Assembly: GCA_964638245.1 (NCBI GenBank)
Contig: CAZWZG010000105.1
Location: 1-10,820 of the forward strand
Source: CAZWZG01 sp964638245
Lineage (GTDB): Bacteria; Pseudomonadota; Alphaproteobacteria; Rhodobacterales; Rhodobacteraceae
Length of the DNA stretch: 10,820 nucleotides
Reading direction: 5' to 3'
Every line of letters starts with the position of its first letter. Position 1 is the first letter of the stretch. This document shows positions 6,207 to 10,820 of this stretch, in pieces. Both the position numbers and the translations under genes were made by a program. The notes under the pieces were generated by a model. The model did no database searches. It was not told the DNA's origin and saw only the letters and a list, made by a program, of their open reading frames with translations.

Positions 6207-7217
6207 ATGCCAGAAGACCCCATGCAAAATAACGCCCGCCTCTCGGTCGCCCCGATGATGGATTGGACCGACCGGCACTGCCGGGCGTTTCACCGTGTGT
6301 TGTCGCGTGAAACGCTGCTTTATACGGAAATGGTCACCGCGCCTGCGCTTGTGCGGGGCGGCGCGCGGCACCTTCTGCGGTTCGAGGACACCGAACACCC
6401 CGTCGCGCTGCAACTGGGCGGATCGGACCCCGCCGAGATGGCCGAGGCCGCGCGGATGGGCGCAGGCGAGGGGTATGACGAGATCAACATGAACGTCGGT
6501 TGCCCGTCTGATCGGGTCCAATCGGGCACGTTCGGGGCGGTTCTTATGAAAAGCCCCGACCTCGTGGTTGCCTGCGTCGAGGCAATGCAGAACGCGGTCG
6601 ACATCCCCGTGACAGTGAAATGCCGGATCGGGGTGGATCAGCAGGACCCCTATTCAGTCCTACCGGATTTCGTCGAACGGCTGCACACAGCTGGTTTGCG
6701 TCGGATCGGGATCCACGCGCGCATGGCCTGGCTCGACGGGCTCAGCCCAAAAGAAAACCGTGACATCCCGCCTCTGGATTATGAAATCGTGCATCAGATC
6801 AAGGGGCAATGGCCCGACCTTCATGTTTCGATCAATGGTGGAATTGGCTCCCTCGGTGACGCCATTGATCATCTCTCGCGCGGTCTTGACGGGGTCATGA
6901 TCGGACGCGCGGCGTATCAATCTCCGTACGACATGCTGGCGGAAGCCGATGCGCACATTTTCGGCAACGCGACGCCCGTGATCCAACGCGCAGACGCCGC
7001 GCGCGCCATGATCCCGCATATCGAGCGGCACTTGGCCGAAGGCGGCAAGCTGCATTCGGTAACGCGCCATATGCTCGGCCTGTTTGCAGGCCAACCCGGC
7101 GCTCGCGCCTGGCGGCGGATCCTTTCGACGGGGGGCACGAAACCCGGGGCAGGGATCGCGCTTTTGGAAGAGGCACTGGCCGCCACCCAAGGTGCGCATG
7201 AGCTGAGCGCCTCATGA
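6207..7217 (+). CDS. dusA: tRNA-dihydrouridine(20/20a) synthase DusA
   Basis: Dus enzymes are FMN-dependent reductases that turn specific uridines of tRNA into dihydrouridine. The DusA branch acts on U20/U20a in the D-loop. The 336-residue product (E. coli DusA is about 330-345) starts with the DusA-type motif LSVAPMMDWTDRHCRAFHR (12-30) and LYTEMVTA (39-45). The catalytic cysteine is C99 in NVGCPSDRVQSGTFGAVLM, the general acid that protonates the uracil. Further FMN and tRNA contacts are KCRIG (137-141), HAR (169-171), INGGI (208-212) and the GRAAY turn (232-236). The ATG at 6207 has AAGG six bases upstream. A TTG at 6192 and an ATG at 6222 in the same frame are less well supported. The stop codon overlaps the start of the next gene by 4 nt, so translation of the two is probably coupled. 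The 128 nt upstream contains no clear terminator. Confidence 0.95.
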   Translation: MPEDPMQNNARLSVAPMMDWTDRHCRAFHRVLSRETLLYTEMVTAPALVRGGARHLLRFEDTEHPVALQLGGSDPAEMAEAARMGAGEGYDEINMNVGCPSDRVQSGTFGAVLMKSPDLVVACVEAMQNAVDIPVTVKCRIGVDQQDPYSVLPDFVERLHTAGLRRIGIHARMAWLDGLSPKENRDIPPLDYEIVHQIKGQWPDLHVSINGGIGSLGDAIDHLSRGLDGVMIGRAAYQSPYDMLAEADAHIFGNATPVIQRADAARAMIPHIERHLAEGGKLHSVTRHMLGLFAGQPGARAWRRILSTGGTKPGAGIALLEEALAATQGAHELSAS

Positions 7218-7975
7218 ATTTTGGCCCTGAAGGGTTCCGCACCTTTCCAGCCGACAGCAACCTGATTGCCTGGGCCAAGGCCGCGCGCGTCCAGGGCATC
7301 GCGGCGGCCAATGATGCTCACCACGACCATTGGTGGCGGCATCAGCGGACATGGTTCGTTGGTGTGGACGCTCTTGGCAACGCAGCAGACGGGTCGGTAT
7401 CCGGCGTTCCTTTGGGAGGGGCGGCAGTAGATGCCACCAAGCAGAAAAGTTGGCACAAGGCGCAGCTGTCCATCATCCGCCCCGGATACCCAAAGCAGGA
7501 CCCGAACGAGTCCGACGCCGCACATAGGTTTCGCCGCGACCGGGATGCCGCGCATCTGGACGGGCTCCTTCCCATCCGTGCTGAAAAGCGCCGCAAAATG
7601 CATGAGCCGCACGCATTTATACTCGGCATAGCACTCAACGAAGCGGACTCCGGCGCCAGCCCGCTCGTGGTCTGGCCGGGTAGTCATCGCCTGATTTCGG
7701 AGGTGTTCAACGCGGCCTTCGCAGGGCTGTCGGAGTCCGCCGCCGCTGACACGGACATGACCGAGGCCTACCAAACCGCTCGACGCAGCATCTTGGAGAC
7801 TTGCCCGAGGGTGCCCGTGCCCTTGCGCCCGGGTGAGGCTGTGCTGCTCCATCCCATGATGATCCACGGCGTCTCGCCATGGTCGCCAGATGCAACGGCT
7901 GCACCGGAAGGGCGCATGATCGTCTATTTCCGCCCGCTCACGCCCTTGTCGGACTGGCTCAACTGTCCCGTTTGA
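7214..7975 (+). CDS. Putative Fe(II)/2-oxoglutarate oxygenase, phytanoyl-CoA dioxygenase (PhyH)-like
   Basis: The 253-residue protein resembles PhyH-type non-haem iron oxygenases, which couple 2-oxoglutarate decarboxylation to substrate hydroxylation. The iron-binding facial triad appears as H114-x-D116 in AAHLDGL and the distal H218 in HPMMIHGVSPW. R234 in GRMIVYF is a plausible 2-oxoglutarate carboxylate ligand, 16 residues after the distal histidine. The conserved strand PHAFILGIALNEADSGASPL leading to VVWPGSHRLI (about 151-161) is typical of the double-stranded beta-helix of this family. Its N-terminal 100 residues (Trp- and His-rich, DHWWRHQRTWF at 38-48) are not recognisable to me. The substrate is unknown. 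Its ATG shares 4 nt (ATGA) with the dusA stop, which indicates a two-gene operon. The 3' end overlaps the convergent DUF1289 gene by 17 nt. Family assignment is by motif only and less certain than for the neighbours. Confidence 0.78.
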   Translation: MNFGPEGFRTFPADSNLIAWAKAARVQGIAAANDAHHDHWWRHQRTWFVGVDALGNAADGSVSGVPLGGAAVDATKQKSWHKAQLSIIRPGYPKQDPNESDAAHRFRRDRDAAHLDGLLPIRAEKRRKMHEPHAFILGIALNEADSGASPLVVWPGSHRLISEVFNAAFAGLSESAAADTDMTEAYQTARRSILETCPRVPVPLRPGEAVLLHPMMIHGVSPWSPDATAAPEGRMIVYFRPLTPLSDWLNCPV

Positions 7976-8195
7976 TCCGTGCCGCGCGCCCACCGCGCCG
8001 TCCGCCAAGTTGGGGCGCTCGTGCGGGCAGGGCGGCCATGATATCACGCCGTTCCTCGGGACTCATCCGACCCCACAAGGCGATCTCATCGGTCGTGCGA
8101 AAGCATCCGGCACAAATCTTGGCCTCCGGATGAATGACGCAGATCTTGACGCAAGGACTTTCGACCTCGTCGCGCTGCCACACTTCATCGGTCAT
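7959..8195 (-). CDS. DUF1289-family small cysteine-motif protein
   Basis: A 78-residue protein with the hallmark of the DUF1289 family: SPCVKICVIHPEAKICAGCFR near the N-terminus, giving C15, C19, C28 and C31 (CxxxC, 8 residues, CxxC). This is followed by TxDEIALWGRMSPEERRDIM, also characteristic of the family. The four cysteines suggest a zinc or Fe-S site, but the family has no established function that I know of. The last 20 residues are rich in Arg and Gly and probably disordered. The start ATG at 8195-8193 overlaps the ruvX stop by 4 nt, placing it as the third gene of the ccmI-ruvX operon. At its other end it runs 17 nt into the convergent oxygenase gene, leaving no room for a dedicated terminator between them. 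Confidence 0.9.
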   Translation of the reverse strand: MTDEVWQRDEVESPCVKICVIHPEAKICAGCFRTTDEIALWGRMSPEERRDIMAALPARAPQLGGRRGGRAARIKRDS

Positions 8196-8659
8196 TCGCC
8201 CGCATCCTTGAGGTAGCGCAATCGGTCCAACACGCCCTGCAAGATGAAGGACGCAGCGACATGGTCAATGACCTCGCCCCGCTTTTTTCGCGACGTGTCC
8301 GCTTCAAGAAGCGCGCGCTCGGCGGCAACGGTCGACAAACGTTCGTCCCAGAACACCACTGGCAAGTCGCTGATCGGCGCAAGGTTGCGCGCAAAAGCAC
8401 GGGTCGCTTGGGCGCGCGGCCCTTCAGACCCATCCATGTTTAATGGAAGCCCCAGAACCAGGCCGACGACATTGCGATGGTCGGCAATTTCCAGCAAACG
8501 TGTGGCATCGGCCTTGAACTTCGTCCGCTTGATGGTTTCAAGCGGCGTCGCAACGCCCCGCAAACCGTCCGAAACCGCAACACCGATGGTCTTGGTCCCA
8601 AGGTCCAGACCCATGAGTGCGCCATGCCCCTTGGCCAGTTGCGTGAATTCATCGCTCAT
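8192..8659 (-). CDS. ruvX: RuvX/YqgF-family nuclease (pre-16S rRNA processing / putative Holliday junction resolvase)
   Basis: YqgF/RuvX proteins have an RNase H-like fold. In bacteria they are implicated in 5' maturation of 16S rRNA and are annotated as putative Holliday junction resolvases. The 155-residue product is of normal length. Three acidic residues expected for two-metal catalysis can be seen: D19 in GLDLGTKTIG, E106 in the WDERLST motif (102-110 region), and D132 in IDHVAASFILQ. LVLGLPLNMDGSEGPRA (67-83) is another family signature. The ATG at 8659-8657 overlaps the ccmI stop (ATGA), and its own stop overlaps the start of the DUF1289 gene in the same way, so the three are read as one operon with coupled translation. 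Confidence 0.96.
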   Translation of the reverse strand: MSDEFTQLAKGHGALMGLDLGTKTIGVAVSDGLRGVATPLETIKRTKFKADATRLLEIADHRNVVGLVLGLPLNMDGSEGPRAQATRAFARNLAPISDLPVVFWDERLSTVAAERALLEADTSRKKRGEVIDHVAASFILQGVLDRLRYLKDAGE

Positions 8660-9843
8660 GGCCGCGCGGCCTCGATCAAATCCAGCGCCGCCTGATCCCC
8701 ATCGAACACAAGCAGGGCTTCATCGGCAATCGCGTTAGCGTCCTCCATCTGTCCCAATGTGCCCAGCGAACGGATCAACTGCGCCCAGTCTTCTGCGGGA
8801 CCGCCTTCGTTCATCAGCCGCGCCGCCAACCCTTGCACCATTCCCTGAATGGCCTGCATGCGTTCCTCGGGTGTGAGGTCGGCCATCGCCTCGATATCTT
8901 CCGCAGTCGGTCCGCGCGTCGACGTTGTCTCCGAAAGCGCATACTCCACACCCGCGATATCGGCGAGGTCCTCAATCCGTGCAGACACTGGCCCAACCCA
9001 AGGGTCATCCGGCGCGCTCGCCTCAAGCAAGTCGCGCCAGATCCGGAAACCCAGATCAGGCCGCCCCGTCTGGATCGCCGACAGGCCGATGTAGTAACTC
9101 GCCGACCCGTTTGCCGGGTTCAGCGCGACGGCCTGAAGCGCGGCCGCCTCGGCCTCGGGCGACACATAGCCGCCGGTGGCAAGCACCATCAGATCAGCCA
9201 ACGTCGCAAAATCTTCGTCCGTCGCCGCGTCGCCTTCCAGCGCGATCACACGCTCCATGGCCTGACGGGCCGCGCGGTAGTTGCCCAGTGACGCCTCCCC
9301 GCGAGCGAGGAAGCGAAAGCCTTCAACATCATCCTGACGTTCTGACAAAACCGCGCGCAGGTTGGCAATCAGGGTCAGCGTTTCGGGATCCTCAGGCACA
9401 GACACCGGGGGCGCATTCGCCTCTGCCTCGGCCTGGCTCGGGCGGGATTGGCGGATTTCTTCAGCGCGCTCAAAACGTTCGGCCAACGGCAAATCCCGAT
9501 ATCCGGGAACCCCAATGACGGAATAGGTCGCAAAACTACCGCCCACCAAGGCAAGCGCCACAACAGCCCCACCTATCATGGCGGCCGAAACCGGAACGGC
9601 CTTGGGACCATCACTCGCCTCGGCATCGGCCCGCAGCAGGCGTCGCCCGACTTCGGCGCGCAAGGCCTCTGCCTCTTCTGCACTGATCGTACCGCGCGCA
9701 AGATCCTTTTCGACCTCTCGCATCTGGGCGGCATAGATCGCCCGATCACCCTTTTCGCCGCCCGTCGCAGTGGCACGCATCGTCATCAGGATCGCCGCCG
9801 CGATCCCGGCTGCCAAAAGCCCGGAGAAGATCCAAAACAACAT
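8656..9843 (-). CDS. ccmI: Cytochrome c biogenesis protein CcmI (CycH)
   Basis: CcmI is a membrane subunit of the System I cytochrome c maturation machinery. Its C-terminal tetratricopeptide domain in the periplasm holds apocytochrome c for haem ligation by CcmF/CcmH. The 395-residue product shows two membrane segments, one at residues 2-21 (FWIFSGLLAAGIAAAILM) and one at about 86-108 (SAAMIGGAVVALALVGGSFA). Between them is a cytoplasmic helical loop with the typical YAAQMREVEKDLARGTISAEE motif (37-57), and beyond the second segment lie TPR-like helices (about 155-275) containing FLARGEASLGNYRAARQAM. The C-terminal part (about 280-395) is Asp/Glu-rich and less conserved. The start at 9843-9841 gives the expected MLFW N-terminus, though no strong Shine-Dalgarno is visible. 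The other ccm genes are not in the window. It heads an operon with ruvX and the DUF1289 gene and is divergent from the sarcosine oxidase gene. Confidence 0.94.
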   Translation of the reverse strand: MLFWIFSGLLAAGIAAAILMTMRATATGGEKGDRAIYAAQMREVEKDLARGTISAEEAEALRAEVGRRLLRADAEASDGPKAVPVSAAMIGGAVVALALVGGSFATYSVIGVPGYRDLPLAERFERAEEIRQSRPSQAEAEANAPPVSVPEDPETLTLIANLRAVLSERQDDVEGFRFLARGEASLGNYRAARQAMERVIALEGDAATDEDFATLADLMVLATGGYVSPEAEAAALQAVALNPANGSASYYIGLSAIQTGRPDLGFRIWRDLLEASAPDDPWVGPVSARIEDLADIAGVEYALSETTSTRGPTAEDIEAMADLTPEERMQAIQGMVQGLAARLMNEGGPAEDWAQLIRSLGTLGQMEDANAIADEALLVFDGDQAALDLIEAARP

Positions 9844-9902
9844 ATCGCGCTATACCTAGTGGCGCGCCGCCCCCTGCGAAAGCCAAAATCGGCATGTGCG
9901 TG

Positions 9903-9938
9903 GCGCTATGTCGCTTGCTGGTCGCATTATGCCGCTTG
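9903..9938. repeat. Imperfect 15-bp direct repeat with 21-bp period in the ccmI-soxB divergent region
   Basis: Two copies, GCGCTATGTCGCTTG at 9903-9917 and GCATTATGCCGCTTG at 9924-9938, match at 12 of 15 positions. Their starts are 21 bp apart, two turns of the DNA helix, which would put both on the same face. The position between two divergent genes suggests tandem binding sites for a regulator, but the copies are short and this is inference. Confidence 0.35.
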
Positions 9939-9955
9939 AACGCGCTCGCAAAGGG

Positions 9956-9987
9956 TTCGACAAATCGCATAAGATTTCGAAGTCGAA
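9956..9987. promoter_or_regulatory. Nested inverted repeat upstream of the sarcosine oxidase gene (candidate operator)
   Basis: TTCGAC (9956-9961) and GTCGAA (9982-9987) form outer arms, and AAATC (9962-9966) and GATTT (9973-9977) form inner arms around GCATAA. The only asymmetry is a 4-nt insertion (CGAA) on the right. The element ends 15 nt before the ATG at 10003, so it would lie in or next to the promoter or leader of that gene. No T-run follows, so it is not an intrinsic terminator. Confidence 0.45.
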
Positions 9988-10002
9988 CGGGGTCTGGGCC
10001 AC

Positions 10003-10820
10003 ATGAAACGCTATTCCGCCTTTGCCATCGCGAAGGAAGCCATGTCCGGCCACAAGGGCTGGGAACGGGCGTGGCGCAACGCAACGCCGAAGGCGCGCTA
10101 TGATGCGATCATCGTGGGCGCGGGCGGTCACGGGCTGGCCACGGCCTACTACCTTGGCAAGGAGCACGGCATCACCAATGTCGCCGTCCTTGAAAAGGGC
10201 TGGCTAGGGGGCGGCAACACGGGTCGGAACACGACGATCATCCGCTCGAACTACCTGCAAGACCCCTCGGCAGCGATCTACGAAAAGGCGCGCAGCCTTT
10301 ACGAGACGTTGAGCCAGGAGTTGAACTACAACATCATGTTCAGCCCCCGCGGCGTCATGATGCTGGCCCAGACCGAGCATGAAATCCGCGGCTACAAGCG
10401 CACAGCGCATGCCAACATGCTTCAGGGTGTGACGACCGAATACATCGGCCCCGAGCGGGTCAAAGAGCTGTGCCCGATCATCGAAACCCGAGGGCCGCGC
10501 TACCCCGTCCTCGGCGCGCTCTGGCAACCCCGCGGCGGCACCGCGCGCCATGACGCGGTCGCTTGGGGCTATGCACGGGCGTGCTCGGACATGGGCATGG
10601 ACATTATCCAGCAATGCGAGGTCATCGGCGTCACCCGCGATGGTGGCAAGGTCACTGGCGTGACGACGACCAAGGGCGACATCGCCTGCGACAAGCTAGG
10701 CGTCGTTGTCGCTGGGCATTCCGGCGTGGTCGCCGACATGGCCGGCTTCCGCCTTCCAATTGAGTCCGTAGCCCTTCAGGCGCTAGTGTCCGAGCCGATC
10801 AAACCCTGCATGGACGTGGT
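10003..10820 (+). CDS. soxB: Sarcosine oxidase beta subunit SoxB (N-terminal part; runs off the right edge)
   Basis: Heterotetrameric sarcosine oxidase (SoxBDAG) oxidises sarcosine, from glycine betaine or creatine breakdown, to glycine, passing the one-carbon unit to tetrahydrofolate. The beta subunit carries FAD, and its covalent FMN sits at the interface with alpha. The first 272 codons are present of a protein of about 410-420 residues. YDAIIVGAGGHGLATAYYL (33-51) is the FAD-binding Rossmann motif, followed by NVAVLEKGWLGGGNTGRNTT (59-78) and IIRSNYL (79-85). H183 in ARHDAVAWGYAR aligns with the histidine that holds FMN covalently in the well-studied enzymes (beta-H173). The N-terminal 32 residues (MKRYSAFAIAKEAMSGHKGWERAW onward) match the longer form of SoxB I associate with alphaproteobacteria. 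The ATG at 10003 has only a weak GGGG upstream. soxD, soxA and soxG would be expected beyond the right edge. Confidence 0.95.
   Translation, partial: MKRYSAFAIAKEAMSGHKGWERAWRNATPKARYDAIIVGAGGHGLATAYYLGKEHGITNVAVLEKGWLGGGNTGRNTTIIRSNYLQDPSAAIYEKARSLYETLSQELNYNIMFSPRGVMMLAQTEHEIRGYKRTAHANMLQGVTTEYIGPERVKELCPIIETRGPRYPVLGALWQPRGGTARHDAVAWGYARACSDMGMDIIQQCEVIGVTRDGGKVTGVTTTKGDIACDKLGVVVAGHSGVVADMAGFRLPIESVALQALVSEPIKPCMDV

Noticed and set aside
6917..8047. Long open frame (376 codons) on the minus strand opposite dusA and the oxygenase
   Set aside because: It is antisense to genes with clear catalytic motifs and spans three gene boundaries. No family is recognisable in it.
1..10820. CRISPR arrays, tRNA/rRNA genes, insertion sequences, prophage or defence genes
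   Set aside because: I looked for spaced repeats, cloverleaf-like segments, transposase or integrase motifs and terminal repeats and saw none.

Overview
The window is about 10.8 kb of GC-rich, densely coded DNA that looks like an ordinary chromosomal stretch from an alphaproteobacterium, most likely a marine Rhodobacterales (Roseobacter-group) species. This rests on the style of the proteins (the N-terminus of a sarcosine oxidase beta subunit, a CcmI of the alphaproteobacterial type, a DUF1289 protein, a DusA-type dihydrouridine synthase) and on short 4-nt stop/start overlaps. The taxonomic call is inference from recognised families, not from a search.

Layout, left to right. (1) Minus strand, 1-1371: trpA followed by trpB (trpB runs off the left edge), making the alpha and beta subunits of tryptophan synthase. 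The order A then B is the reverse of the classical trpBA. (2) Minus strand, 1463-2692: an AGE-family sugar isomerase resembling YihS / D-mannose isomerase. (3) Minus strand, 2880-3839: a LysR-type regulator, divergent from (4) a class I SAM-dependent methyltransferase at 4123-4941 on the plus strand. The 283-nt divergent region between them holds candidate operator elements. (5) A 240-nt intergenic stretch with a perfect 12-bp inverted repeat. (6) Plus strand, 5182-6078: a PreA / dihydroorotate-dehydrogenase-like FMN enzyme interrupted by exactly 100 Ns, whose C-terminal ferredoxin domain is absent. (7) Plus strand, 6207-7975: dusA and a PhyH-like Fe(II)/2-oxoglutarate oxygenase joined by a 4-nt ATGA overlap. 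(8) Minus strand, 9843-7959: ccmI, ruvX (yqgF) and a DUF1289 gene, each overlapping the next by 4 nt. The last gene runs 17 nt into the 3' end of the oxygenase. (9) Plus strand, 10003 to the right edge: the 5' part of the sarcosine oxidase beta subunit gene, preceded by a 159-nt divergent region with repeats.

Functionally this is a mixture of core metabolism (tryptophan synthesis, cytochrome c maturation, tRNA and rRNA processing) and substrate catabolism (sarcosine/glycine betaine, a sugar isomerase, a possible pyrimidine-related flavoenzyme). I see no CRISPR array, tRNA or rRNA gene, transposase, phage gene or defence island. No stretch longer than 300 nt lacks a gene. The most interesting leads are the dusA-oxygenase coupled pair, the ferredoxin-less PreA-like protein with its mis-sized assembly gap, the inverted trpA-trpB order, and the repeats in the two divergent promoter regions. 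None is strong evidence for an undescribed system.
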